This document shows positions 17,503 through 26,873 of a DNA stretch of 64,000 bases, one piece after another. Location of the stretch: NCBI GenBank assembly GCA_964637445.1, contig CAZWWS010000001.1, positions 1 to 64,000 on the forward strand. The letters are read 5' to 3'. Position 1 is the stretch's first letter. Each line of letters begins with the position of its first letter. Under the pieces are notes generated by a model, which saw only the letters and a program-made list of their open reading frames with translations, was not told where the DNA came from and ran no database searches. The DNA is from M3 sp964637445 (lineage in GTDB: Bacteria; Bacteroidota; Bacteroidia; Bacteroidales; Muribaculaceae). The translations under genes and the position numbers were made by a program.

Positions 17503-19428
17503 ATGAATAAAAAAATTATGTCGGTGGCAATCTTGACAGCAACGCTGTTGACTGCCTCAGCAAAAAATGATGATCCGACGCTTATGACTGTTAATGGAAA
17601 GAAAGTGTCGTTGAGTGAATTTGAATATTTGTATAATAAAAACAATAGTCAGCAGCTGCAACCTCAGACTCTTGATGAGTATGTGGATATGTTTGTGACA
17701 TATAAATTGAAAGTCGCCGATGCTGAAGCCGCCGGAATTGATACTACACAAGCATTTATCAATGAATATAATGGCTATCGAGATGAACTGGCTCGCCCAT
17801 ATCTGCGAAAAGCCTCGGTTGAGGATAGTCTTGTCAATGAGGCTTATTCATGGATGAAAGAAGATATAGACGTTAGTCATATTATGGTTCGTCGTGGTAA
17901 TAATCCGGCATCTGTTGCAAGTCAAAAGGCGTTGTTGGATAGCTTGCGTACGGAGATAATTAATGGAGCTGATTTCGGTGCTATTGCTGATGCATATTCT
18001 ATCGACCAAGCGGCTAAACGCAATCATGGTCACATGGGTTGGATGTGTGCCAATAGATATCCATATTCATTTGAAAAGGTAGCATATAATTTGGAAATTG
18101 GAGAGCTGTCGCCTGTGATGGAAACTCCGTTTGGCTATCACATTATAAAGCTTCATGCTCGTCGTCCGGCTCGCGGAACTGTTCTTACACAACATATTCT
18201 AAAGTTGGTACCACAAGGTTCGTCTGACGAAGTTGACGCAAAAGCAAAGGCTCAAATCGATTCAATCTATAATGTATTGAAAGGCGGGGCTGATTTTAGT
18301 GAAGTCGCAAAAGTTGAATCGCAGGATGGTTCTGCTCGTAATGGTGGAAAATTGCCGTGGTTTGGTACCGGAGAGATGGTTCCCGAATTTGAGGAAGTGG
18401 CATTTTCAATCGCGGATGGCGCGATTTCTGAGCCATTTAAGACTCGTTTCGGGTATCATATCGTTCGACGTATTGAGAGTAAAGGTATAAAACCATTGGA
18501 AGAAGCTCGTGCGGAAATAATCAATGCAATGTCGCGCGACGAACGTGGCTCAATGGCAGAAGATATACGTCTTGCAGAGTTGAAAGTAGAGCATGGCAGT
18601 GTTGTTGTTGAATCTACTTATAAAATGATTAAAGATGCTATTGAGGCTAACAACGGATTAGATTCTACATTGATAGATACATATCGTGGCAGTGTGTTAC
18701 CGATAATTAAAGTTGACGGTAATGAAGTGGCATTATCTGACGTTATTAGAGAATTGGCTCGCACACGATTGCCTCAGAATTTATCTCGGAGTATAGAAAC
18801 GTTGGAGCGTTGTGTAAACAATTTGCTCGACAAAACAACTTTAGAATGTGAAAAAGATTGTTTGGCAGAAAAGTATCCGGAGTTCCGTAATCTTACAAAC
18901 GAATATCGCGATGGTATGCTGCTTTTCGAAATAAGCAATCGCAATGTTTGGGATCGAGCATCGAAGGATAAGGAAGGGCTTGAAAAATATTTCCGTGAAA
19001 ATCAATCGAAATATACATGGTCGGCTCCTAAATATAAAGGTTTCGTAATTCACACCACCGGTGATTCGATAAGAAGTGCAGTTGCAAAATTCTTGGAAGA
19101 AAATAAACCCACGTCCGATTCGGTGTCAAAGGTTCTCCGAGCAGAATTTGGTAAAGATGTGAAAATTGAGCGTCTTGTGGTCGCAAAAGGAGAGAATGCT
19201 ATTGTCGATTATGTCGCTTTTGGTGGAGCTGAACCCGAACTGTCTGGAAAATGGAATGGGTATATCACATATTTAGGACATACAATTGCTGCTCCTGAAG
19301 AAGCAAGTGATGTTCGCGGTCAGGTCACTTCTGATTATCAAGCCTACCTCGAATCAGTGTGGGTCGATAATTTGCGCTCAAAATATTCATGGGAAGTAAA
19401 TAAAAAGGTTCTAAAGAAAGTAAAGTGA
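17503..19428 (+). CDS. PpiC-type peptidyl-prolyl isomerase, periplasmic
   Basis: 641 residues with a type I signal peptide (MNKKIMSVAILTATLLTASA). An N-terminal SurA-like helical segment (LMTVNGKKVSLSEFEYLYNK) is followed by two parvulin rotamase domains, about residues 120-230 (VSHIMVRRG ... ETPFGYHIIKL) and 235-335 (GGKLPWFGTGEMVPEFEE ... RFGYHIVRR). A roughly 300-residue C-terminal region follows, with a possible third, degenerate repeat. It probably folds or chaperones outer-membrane proteins in the periplasm. First of three consecutive SurA-like genes (47- and 30-bp gaps) upstream of the OstA-like gene and mutL; an envelope-biogenesis operon is likely. Confidence 0.9.
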   Translation: MNKKIMSVAILTATLLTASAKNDDPTLMTVNGKKVSLSEFEYLYNKNNSQQLQPQTLDEYVDMFVTYKLKVADAEAAGIDTTQAFINEYNGYRDELARPYLRKASVEDSLVNEAYSWMKEDIDVSHIMVRRGNNPASVASQKALLDSLRTEIINGADFGAIADAYSIDQAAKRNHGHMGWMCANRYPYSFEKVAYNLEIGELSPVMETPFGYHIIKLHARRPARGTVLTQHILKLVPQGSSDEVDAKAKAQIDSIYNVLKGGADFSEVAKVESQDGSARNGGKLPWFGTGEMVPEFEEVAFSIADGAISEPFKTRFGYHIVRRIESKGIKPLEEARAEIINAMSRDERGSMAEDIRLAELKVEHGSVVVESTYKMIKDAIEANNGLDSTLIDTYRGSVLPIIKVDGNEVALSDVIRELARTRLPQNLSRSIETLERCVNNLLDKTTLECEKDCLAEKYPEFRNLTNEYRDGMLLFEISNRNVWDRASKDKEGLEKYFRENQSKYTWSAPKYKGFVIHTTGDSIRSAVAKFLEENKPTSDSVSKVLRAEFGKDVKIERLVVAKGENAIVDYVAFGGAEPELSGKWNGYITYLGHTIAAPEEASDVRGQVTSDYQAYLESVWVDNLRSKYSWEVNKKVLKKVK

Positions 19429-19443
19429 GGAATTTTTCGTAAT

Positions 19444-19463
19444 TTTGGAGTCTAAACTCCAAA
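19444..19463 (+). repeat. Perfect inverted repeat between two SurA-like genes
   Basis: TTTGGAGT (19444-19451) and ACTCCAAA (19456-19463) with loop CTAA, overlapping a -7-like TAATTTTG at 19440-19447. It has no T-run, so it is more likely an mRNA hairpin or an operator than a terminator; it sits 12 bp before the next ATG. Confidence 0.4.
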
Positions 19464-19475
19464 GCCGAAATTTTC

Positions 19476-20336
19476 ATGACTCGATACATCTCTTTTCTTA
19501 GCGTATTACTGCTCTTCTGCTCATGTGGAAGTGGTGATATTGTGAAGAAAGGGGATGTGTTGGTTAAAGTGGGCTCATCAGTGCTTACAAAAGCCGACAT
19601 GAGCAAGCAGATGCCCTACGGGTTGTCGGAAGCTGATAGCGTGAAATTTACCCGAGCATATATTAGGAGTTGGATTGATGCTAAATTAGTGAGCGAGCTT
19701 GCAGTTAAAAATATTACGACCTCGGAAGCTATCGATCAAATGGTTAGCGACTATCGCAACGAACTTATTATGCGCGAGTATCGCAAGCGTATGTTTGAAA
19801 CTCATATTGAAGAGTCGCTAATGGAAGATTCCATTATGGCTTATTATGATGCTAATAAAGATGAATTCCGATTGGAACGTCCGATAGTAAAAGGTATATA
19901 CATAAGAATAGCTGATAATGCTCCTCGTATTGACGATGTGAAAAAATGGTATCGATCACCCAAGAGCGAAGATGTCGAGGCTTTGGAGAAGTATGGTCTT
20001 ACCGGTGCTATCCATTATGATTATTTTCGTGATAGGTGGGTTGACTGGTTACAGATAGAATCTCGTATTCCGTATAATTTTGGCACAAATATTGATGCCT
20101 TTATAAAAAATAATCGTAATTTTGAAGTATCAATTGATGGGTCTACTTATCTTTTGAATATTACCGATTTCCAGCCTTCCGGGACTGTGATGCCCTATGA
20201 ATTTGCGAAAGAGCAAATAAAAGAATTATTTATCAATCGTTCGCGAATCGATTATGACTTAAAACTTCGTCGATCGTTGTTTCAAGAAGGCGTGAATGAT
20301 GGAGAAATCGAAATATTTGTAGATTTAGAATCATAG
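19476..20336 (+). CDS. SurA-N-like lipoprotein without a recognisable rotamase domain
   Basis: 286 residues. The signal peptide ends in the lipobox FCSC-G, giving a lipidated C17. The segment DVLVKVGSSVLTKADMSKQMP (from about residue 25) and the following helices resemble the N-terminal chaperone part of SurA/PrsA proteins. The later part lacks the parvulin motifs (HI.., GxxG, FGYHI) seen in both neighbouring genes. So this may be a chaperone-only partner; that is inference. It lies inside the run of three SurA-like genes, 30 bp before the next, which starts with GTG. Confidence 0.7.
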   Translation: MTRYISFLSVLLLFCSCGSGDIVKKGDVLVKVGSSVLTKADMSKQMPYGLSEADSVKFTRAYIRSWIDAKLVSELAVKNITTSEAIDQMVSDYRNELIMREYRKRMFETHIEESLMEDSIMAYYDANKDEFRLERPIVKGIYIRIADNAPRIDDVKKWYRSPKSEDVEALEKYGLTGAIHYDYFRDRWVDWLQIESRIPYNFGTNIDAFIKNNRNFEVSIDGSTYLLNITDFQPSGTVMPYEFAKEQIKELFINRSRIDYDLKLRRSLFQEGVNDGEIEIFVDLES

Positions 20337-20366
20337 TATATTGAATATTAATTAAACATTATAATA

Positions 20367-21716
20367 GTGAAACTGAAATTTTTATCGATATGTGCATGTA
20401 CGGGAGTAGCGTTAGTGGCTCTTGCACAAAATAATATTGTAGAAGAAGTGGCATGGGTTGTTGGAGACCAACCGATCTATAAGTCTGAGATCGAAGAGGC
20501 TTATCAGCAGATGCTATATGAACGTGAACCAATCAACGGCGATCCATATTGTATTGTGCCCGAACGATTGGCTATTGATAAGCTATTTTTGCACCAAGCA
20601 GATATTGATACCGTGGAGGTTCAAGATGCTATGGTGGTGCAGCAGGTAGAAGCTCGATTGAACTATTTTGTGACCAATATTGGCTCACGAGAGAAAGTAG
20701 AAGCCTATTTCCATAAATCATATCCCGAATTGCGCGAAGACCTCATGGAGGTTACTCGCAATCAGTATCGTATACAGGAGGTGCAACGTTCTTTGACCAA
20801 AGATCTTAAAACGACTCCTTCCGACGTGCGAAAATATTTTGACAAGCTGCCGTCAGATAGTATTCCTTATGTTCCGATGCAAGTCGAGGCTCAGATTATA
20901 ACACTGAATCCCGTAATTCCTCGTCAAGAAATTGATGAGGTAAAAGAGCGTCTGCGCGGATTTTCAGAGCAAGTTACAAGTGGAGAGTCTGATTTCTCTA
21001 CGTTGGCGATTTTGTATTCAGAAGATGGTTCGTCGGTACGTGGTGGCGAGTTAGGATTCCGTGGTCGCGGTCAGTTTGTTCCCGAGTTTGCGGCAGTAGC
21101 GTTTAATTTGAATGACCCTAAAAAGGTGTCAAAGATTGTCGAAACTGAGTACGGATTCCATATCATTCAACTTATTGAAAAACGTGGTGATCGTATAAAT
21201 TGCCGTCATATTTTGCTTCGTCCGAAGGTGTCAGATAAAGATCTTGAAATAGCAATAGGTCGTTTGGATACTGTGAGAAATGACATACTTGCCGAAAAAC
21301 TGACGTTTGATGAAGCAGTAACGTATGTATCGCAAGATAAAGATACTCGTAATAGTCGTGGTGTAATGGTCAATGAAAATAATGGTACTGTACGATTTGA
21401 AATGGCACACCTCCCTCAGGAAGTTGGTAAGGTCGTTGATAAACTGAAAGTAGGGGAGATTTCCGAGCCGTTTATTATGAAAGATCCGAAACGCGATCGT
21501 GATATAGTGGCGATTGTGAAACTGACAGCTCGAATTGATGCTCATAAAGCAAATCTGTCTGACGACTATCAGCTCATAAAAAACATGTACGAGCAGGCGA
21601 CTAAATCCGAAATTATCAAAAATTGGATAAACAAAAAAATCAAAGATACCTATGTGCGTATCGAAGATGGATGGCGTGGATGTGAATTTGAGCATGAAGG
21701 TTGGATTAAAAAATAA
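20367..21716 (+). CDS. SurA-like peptidyl-prolyl isomerase
   Basis: 449 residues starting at GTG (20367), with a signal peptide ending near ALAQ (residue 21). The SurA N-domain (VVGDQPIYKSEIEEAYQQML) is followed by two parvulin domains: about residues 170-275 (GGELGFRGRGQFVPEFA, EYGFHIIQLIEKR) and 280-385 (RHILLRPKV, VGEISEPFIM). It would act in the periplasm on unfolded outer-membrane proteins. No in-frame ATG exists that would keep the signal peptide, so the GTG start is preferred. The next gene starts 6 bp after its stop, consistent with co-transcription. Confidence 0.92.
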   Translation: MKLKFLSICACTGVALVALAQNNIVEEVAWVVGDQPIYKSEIEEAYQQMLYEREPINGDPYCIVPERLAIDKLFLHQADIDTVEVQDAMVVQQVEARLNYFVTNIGSREKVEAYFHKSYPELREDLMEVTRNQYRIQEVQRSLTKDLKTTPSDVRKYFDKLPSDSIPYVPMQVEAQIITLNPVIPRQEIDEVKERLRGFSEQVTSGESDFSTLAILYSEDGSSVRGGELGFRGRGQFVPEFAAVAFNLNDPKKVSKIVETEYGFHIIQLIEKRGDRINCRHILLRPKVSDKDLEIAIGRLDTVRNDILAEKLTFDEAVTYVSQDKDTRNSRGVMVNENNGTVRFEMAHLPQEVGKVVDKLKVGEISEPFIMKDPKRDRDIVAIVKLTARIDAHKANLSDDYQLIKNMYEQATKSEIIKNWINKKIKDTYVRIEDGWRGCEFEHEGWIKK

Positions 21717-21722
21717 AATTGG

Positions 21723-23417
21723 ATGAGCAAAAAGCGTAGTACGCATAAGAAATTTACAAGGCATGGTGGCACGGCAGTGATACTGTGCCTTGCCATACTT
21801 ATAGCACCATCTTTTGTTGCGGAAACAATATCCGCTCAACAGGATCGAAAACACGTACGCCCATCGATCCCTTCGGCCAATCGCTACCAGCAAGGAAAGG
21901 TATTTCTTGAACATTCTGATCGGCTTGTAATGGATGATAAGGTTAGTATCGAGTACCAAAAACTTGAAGGTAACGTTCGCTTCAGAAAAGGAGATATGTA
22001 TATGTGGTGTGATAGTGCATATTTCTACGATGGAACCGGATCAATCAATGCTTTTGGAAATGTGAGAATGGAACAGGGCGACACTTTGTTTGTGTATGCT
22101 GACGAACTTGATTATGATGGGCAAACTGATTTGGCGACGTTGTATGCCGATCAAGGGAAAAAAGTCAAATTGATTAATCGCGATGTTAAGCTTGAAACCG
22201 ACGTATTCAATTATGATTTAGCAATTGACCTTGGCTATTATGAAGTTGGTGGAGTTTTGACTGACAAACAAAATCGATTAGAATCGTTACAAGGTGAATA
22301 CAGCCCATCGACCAAAGAAGCCAACTTTTATATTGATGTGGCATTGTCGAGTATATCTGACACCGATTCGTTGAAGATGTATACCGATACTCTGACATAT
22401 AGCACAGCCACCCATATAGCCGAGATAGTGTGCCCAACTGAAATAATCAGTAAGGATGGAGTTATATATACGTCTTCGGGTACATACAACACTGATCAAG
22501 CTTTGGCTGATTTGTACGATCGCTCTTTAGTAGTGACAAGCAATGGTAATACATTGACCGGTGATACTTTGTTTTATGATCGTCAGAAAGGCTATGGAGA
22601 AGCTTTTGGAAATATGATATTGACCGACTCAGTTCGCCAATCTTCATTGCATGGCGATTATGGCTTTTACAATGAGTTGACGGATAGCGCGTTTGTTACA
22701 GGAAGAGCTTTAGCAAAAGAATATTCTCGTGAAGATACGTTGTATATGCATGGCGACACTATACAGTCATTTATGTTAAAGACGGATTCTACTCATGTTA
22801 TGAACGTGTATCATAAAGTGCGCTTTTGGCGTGTAGATGTTCAAGGTGTTTGCGACTCATTGAGTTTCCATGAGAATGATTCGATTCTATATATGTATCG
22901 CCATCCGATAATTTGGAGTGGCGCACGACAGATTTTCGGCAATAAGATAAACATTCATTTCAATGACTCTATGGTCGATTGGGCTTTGCTTCCCGACTTT
23001 GGCTTTATGGCGGAGCACGTGGATGAGGAGTTTTATAATCAATTGAGTGGTACGGAAATGAAAGCATATTTTGCCGACAATGAAATTACTCGTCTTGATG
23101 TAAATGGCAATGTGGTTGCTACGTATTTGCCTGAAGAAAGTGATTCAACAATAAATAAAATTGGTAATGCAGTCGGGAGTTTCTTACGCGCTAATTTTGC
23201 AGGCCGAGCTATTGAACGAATGGTGCTGTGGCCGGAACCCGACAATACTCTGACTCCTCTTTATCTGGCAAAAAAATCATTGTTTTATCAGCCTAAATTT
23301 AAGTGGTATGAGCCGATTCGCCCTAAAGATAAGGAGGATATTTTTGTCGTGCCAAAGGAAATGGACGACTTACTTAAAGAACCGGATCCGAGTGAGCGAC
23401 GTCGCTTGACTCGTTAA
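21723..23417 (+). CDS. OstA-like (LptA/LptD N-terminal-like) protein
   Basis: 564 residues. A basic N-terminus and hydrophobic segment (TAVILCLAILIAPSFVAETISA, about residues 19-40, quoted in part by position) act as signal or anchor. The following region is a repeated beta-strand array typical of the OstA domain (LEGNVRFRKGDMYMWCDSAY, INAFGNVRMEQGDTLFVYAD), repeated over residues 60-330. OstA/LptA-type domains carry lipopolysaccharide through the periplasm; the Bacteroidota versions are longer and their exact role is not settled. It lies between the SurA-like trio and mutL; the C-terminus is rich in charged residues and lacks a barrel, so this is not a complete LptD. Confidence 0.83.
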   Translation: MSKKRSTHKKFTRHGGTAVILCLAILIAPSFVAETISAQQDRKHVRPSIPSANRYQQGKVFLEHSDRLVMDDKVSIEYQKLEGNVRFRKGDMYMWCDSAYFYDGTGSINAFGNVRMEQGDTLFVYADELDYDGQTDLATLYADQGKKVKLINRDVKLETDVFNYDLAIDLGYYEVGGVLTDKQNRLESLQGEYSPSTKEANFYIDVALSSISDTDSLKMYTDTLTYSTATHIAEIVCPTEIISKDGVIYTSSGTYNTDQALADLYDRSLVVTSNGNTLTGDTLFYDRQKGYGEAFGNMILTDSVRQSSLHGDYGFYNELTDSAFVTGRALAKEYSREDTLYMHGDTIQSFMLKTDSTHVMNVYHKVRFWRVDVQGVCDSLSFHENDSILYMYRHPIIWSGARQIFGNKINIHFNDSMVDWALLPDFGFMAEHVDEEFYNQLSGTEMKAYFADNEITRLDVNGNVVATYLPEESDSTINKIGNAVGSFLRANFAGRAIERMVLWPEPDNTLTPLYLAKKSLFYQPKFKWYEPIRPKDKEDIFVVPKEMDDLLKEPDPSERRRLTR

Positions 23418-23431
23418 ATAAATATGAAACT

Positions 23432-25315
23432 ATGAGCGATGTAATAAAATTATTGCCTGATTCTGTGGCCAATCAAATTGCAGCCGGAGAAGTTATTCAG
23501 CGTCCTGCCTCCGTGATAAAAGAACTTGTGGAGAATGCCGTTGATGCAGGTGCAACGTCAATTAAAATCATACTAAAGGATGCCGGAAGAACTCTTATAC
23601 AAGTCGTAGATAATGGATGCGGTATGTCGGCAACAGATGCCCGACTGGCGTTTGAACGTCACTCTACTTCTAAAATCACACAAGCATCCGACCTTTTTTC
23701 GCTCCATACTATGGGCTTTCGTGGTGAGGCATTAGCTTCAATTGCCGCGATAGCTCAAGTTGAATTACGCACAATGCGACCAAATGATTCGATCGGAACG
23801 AAACTAATAATCAATGCATCACGTGTGGAAAGTCAAGAGCCTGATGCTTGCGCTCCCGGATGCAATATGATGGTGAAGAATTTGTTCTTTAATGTACCGG
23901 CACGTCGAAAATTTTTGAAAAGTGATAATGTAGAGCTTTCAAACGTGCTTCGTGAGTTTGAACGTTTGGCATTGGTAAATACTGATGTGGAGTTTTTATT
24001 GGTTCATAACGATGTTACTCTTCATCAATTACTGAAGGGTCCGCTAAAACAGCGAATTATTGACTTGTTTGGCAAAGCATTGGATAAGCAGATGGTTCCT
24101 GTCGAAACAGATACTTCGATAGTGAGATTAAGTGGTTTTGTTGGTCGTCCCGAAAACGCACGGAAGCGCAATGCTTTGCAATATTTCTTTGTGAATGGTC
24201 GAAATATGCGTCATCCTTATTTTCATAAAGCTGTGATGCAATGTTACGAGCAATTGATTCCTGCAGATGAACAGCCTTGCTATTTCTTAAATTTCAGTGT
24301 TGATCCCGAGACTATAGATGTAAATATACATCCAACCAAAAATGAGATTAAGTTTGAGAATGAGCAACCTATATGGCAAATCCTTGTAGCTGCTATTAAA
24401 GAGTCGTTAGGTAAGTTTAATGCCGCGCCATCAATCGATTTTGATGCCGTGGATGTTCCTGATATTCCTGCGTTCAACCCTAATGCCGGAGCTTACCATG
24501 ATGTAGAAATAGATCGTGGATATAATCCGTTCAAATCATCTTCTGCTTCTGATGGCTCATGGCGTCAACAAATTGAAGCGGCTACAAATGATTGGGAAAA
24601 ACTATACGACAATTTTGAGCGAAATAAAGCCGAAAGTTATAGCGAAATCCGCAGTAGCGCCCTAAATACTCAATCTACCGAAGATGGTTCTGTCGAAACA
24701 GCTGAAACAGAGATTCAGTCGCAACTGAATATGGAAGTTGATACGACCGACGTAGTAGTATCGACGTTGCAGTTAAAAAATCGCTACATATTATCCCCCT
24801 CAAAATCGGGACTGATGGTCATCGATCAGCATCGTGCCCATATTCGTATTTTGTACGATCGTTATCTCGACCTTGCGCGACTTGGAGCTTTAGCGTCTCA
24901 ACGTATTATCTTTCCTGAAGCTATTAATCTAACTCCGACTCAAAATGTAATTCTTGAAAGTGTTGTTGACTCTCTTAATGCTTCAGGTTTTGATTTATCG
25001 TTTTTGGGAAACAATTCATGGGCAGTAAATGGAGCACCTTCGGTTTTAGGTGATGCCAATGCGGCTGAAGTTGTCGTAAAGATGATTGATGAGGTCGCAG
25101 AAACTGGCGAAGATATTCGAGAGTCATTATACGAAAAAATGGCTTTGTCTATGGCGCGTACAGCAGCGATAAAACCGGGTCAGGTACTATCATCGGCTGA
25201 TATGGAGCATATAATAAGTGATTTGTTTAAGTTGTCTACGCCTAATTATACACCGGATGGTCGCTTGGTTATGAGTATAATTGCCCTTGACGACATCACT
25301 CGTATGTTCTCGTGA
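23432..25315 (+). CDS. mutL: DNA mismatch repair protein MutL
   Basis: 627 residues. The N-terminal GHKL ATPase carries ELVENAVDAGAT, VDNGCGM, HSTSKI and GFRGEALASI. A variable linker (about 350-440) leads to the C-terminal dimerisation domain. The nicking-endonuclease motif DQHA(X)2E(X)4E found in many MutL proteins appears here as DQHRAHIRILYD (D465 onward), with isoleucine in place of the first glutamate and aspartate in place of the second. The CPHGRP motif reads TPDGRL (from T607). The ATPase is intact but the nuclease site looks degenerate. It starts 14 bp after the OstA-like gene. Confidence 0.96.
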   Translation: MSDVIKLLPDSVANQIAAGEVIQRPASVIKELVENAVDAGATSIKIILKDAGRTLIQVVDNGCGMSATDARLAFERHSTSKITQASDLFSLHTMGFRGEALASIAAIAQVELRTMRPNDSIGTKLIINASRVESQEPDACAPGCNMMVKNLFFNVPARRKFLKSDNVELSNVLREFERLALVNTDVEFLLVHNDVTLHQLLKGPLKQRIIDLFGKALDKQMVPVETDTSIVRLSGFVGRPENARKRNALQYFFVNGRNMRHPYFHKAVMQCYEQLIPADEQPCYFLNFSVDPETIDVNIHPTKNEIKFENEQPIWQILVAAIKESLGKFNAAPSIDFDAVDVPDIPAFNPNAGAYHDVEIDRGYNPFKSSSASDGSWRQQIEAATNDWEKLYDNFERNKAESYSEIRSSALNTQSTEDGSVETAETEIQSQLNMEVDTTDVVVSTLQLKNRYILSPSKSGLMVIDQHRAHIRILYDRYLDLARLGALASQRIIFPEAINLTPTQNVILESVVDSLNASGFDLSFLGNNSWAVNGAPSVLGDANAAEVVVKMIDEVAETGEDIRESLYEKMALSMARTAAIKPGQVLSSADMEHIISDLFKLSTPNYTPDGRLVMSIIALDDITRMFS

Positions 25316-25327
25316 ACCCTTTACGTG

Positions 25328-25807
25328 CTATCTATTTAATGTTTGGCGGAATTTTATTGCTGATGTACTATCGGAAATTGCGTATATGCTATCAATCTTA
25401 TCTATAATTTCTGATGGCATTTCTTCTCTCATCCATCTCGCAATTTCGGTTGGGGTAGTTGTTAATGTGGCTATGCGAGCAATAGTGGCAGGTGGTAAAG
25501 TTGAAGAAATTCGGTCTACTTCTGCTGTGAATGAGAGGCTATCATTTCCATAATTAGATACGATAGCTCGAATTATTTCTTTCGCTTTAGCTCCTTGCTC
25601 TGAGGTCGATATTTCTGACAGCCAATCAACATAGATTGCAGCGGCATCTGTCGGTGACATTCTGTCGGTTAGAGCGTTTGCAAATATGACAGAGGATGAG
25701 TCAGAAGCAAAAGAATGCCAATCAACATCGTTGTTTGAGACGTTCTTACAACAAGCAATGCTTACACAGAGCATTATAAAAATTAAATTGAGAAAAACAG
25801 TTTTCAT
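25328..25807 (-). CDS. Small lipoprotein of unknown function
   Basis: 159 residues with a lipoprotein signal peptide (MKTVFLNLIFIMLCVSIACC; lipidated cysteine about C19). The mature part is mostly helical and acidic (TPTEIARWMREEMPSEIIDK), with no family I recognise. It is convergent with mutL, 12 bp apart, and no terminator was seen between them. It is divergent from the polyprenyl synthetase gene. A TATCTTAG at 25816-25823 on the minus strand is one base off the -7 consensus. Confidence 0.7.
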   Translation of the reverse strand: MKTVFLNLIFIMLCVSIACCKNVSNNDVDWHSFASDSSSVIFANALTDRMSPTDAAAIYVDWLSEISTSEQGAKAKEIIRAIVSNYGNDSLSFTAEVDRISSTLPPATIARIATLTTTPTEIARWMREEMPSEIIDKIDSIYAISDSTSAIKFRQTLNR

Positions 25808-25863
25808 AGGCGCTAAGATACGAAATATTTCGGAAGCATGAACGTTTTCTTACAGATTAGTTG

Positions 25864-25871
25864 TATTTTTG
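25864..25871 (+). promoter_or_regulatory. -7 box of the polyprenyl synthetase promoter
   Basis: TATTTTTG matches TAnnTTTG; start near 25878. This lies after an upstream in-frame ATG at 25861, so it argues for translation from the ATG at 25900. Confidence 0.5.
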
Positions 25872-25899
25872 TATTCTCAAAACAATTAACAATAAGAAA

Positions 25900-26871
25900 A
25901 TGGTAGCTCGAAATATTTTAGCAGAGTACATTAATACAGCCGTCTCTGAAATAGAATATCCTTTGCAACCACATGGGTTGTATGCTCCAATAGCATATAC
26001 GCTTGATGGGGGAGGTAAACGGATACGTCCGGTATTACTCCTTGCTGTTTGTGGTGCAATGGGAGGTGATTATAAAGATGCAATATATCAAGCATTGGGT
26101 ATAGAGATGTTTCACAATTTCACATTGTTGCATGATGATGTGATGGACAATGCTGATGTGCGTAGAGGTCGTCCGACTGTTCACAAGAAATGGAACGAGG
26201 CAACTGCTATTCTTTCGGGTGATGCTATGCTGACAATGGCCGCCCAGTTGATGGCGCGAAACGCCGGTAATAAATGTTGCGAGCTTCTGGATGTATTTCA
26301 TCGTACGGCCATGGAGGTGTATGAAGGGCAACAATATGATATGGATTTTGAGTGCCGTTCTGATGTAGCCATTGAGGAGTATATGGAAATGATTCGCTTA
26401 AAGACATCGGTGCTACTTGGGTGTGCGTGTGAACTTGGTGCGATTATGGCTGATGCTTCGGAGGCAGAACGAAAAGCTATATATGATTTTGGAATTAATC
26501 TTGGACTCGCATTTCAGTTACAAGATGATTGGTTGGATACATTTGGCAATCCCGAAATATTCGGAAAAAAGATTGGCGGAGATATTCTCAATGCAAAGAA
26601 AACATATTTGCTTATGACCTTGCTGAATAAATTAGATAAACCACATGCCGATTGGCTTTTATCATATCTGAAATCAGATGCACCTGATCAAGAAAAGATT
26701 GAAAAGGTAATAAATCTATACGAAGAGTATGAGGTTGGTGCTGAATGTCGTGAAGCCGTTGAGTATTACGGACAAAAGGCTATTGCATCACTTGAAACAC
26801 TTAATCTCTCTGCCGAGGCTGAAGAGTTTTTTGTAGCCTTGGTTAATGATTCAAGTTGCAGAAATAAATAG
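25900..26871 (+). CDS. Polyprenyl synthetase (trans-isoprenyl diphosphate synthase)
   Basis: 323 residues from the ATG at 25900 (MVARNILAEYINTAV); the longer frame from 25861 would start inside the promoter. It condenses allylic diphosphates with isopentenyl diphosphate. The first Asp-rich motif is DDVMD at residues 79-83, preceded by GKRIRP, and the second is QLQDDWLD. An aromatic residue (F74) lies five positions before the first motif, a feature associated with shorter products such as FPP or GGPP, but product length needs assay. The tatD-like gene follows after 2 bp. Confidence 0.93.
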   Translation: MVARNILAEYINTAVSEIEYPLQPHGLYAPIAYTLDGGGKRIRPVLLLAVCGAMGGDYKDAIYQALGIEMFHNFTLLHDDVMDNADVRRGRPTVHKKWNEATAILSGDAMLTMAAQLMARNAGNKCCELLDVFHRTAMEVYEGQQYDMDFECRSDVAIEEYMEMIRLKTSVLLGCACELGAIMADASEAERKAIYDFGINLGLAFQLQDDWLDTFGNPEIFGKKIGGDILNAKKTYLLMTLLNKLDKPHADWLLSYLKSDAPDQEKIEKVINLYEEYEVGAECREAVEYYGQKAIASLETLNLSAEAEEFFVALVNDSSCRNK

Positions 26872-26873
26872 AT

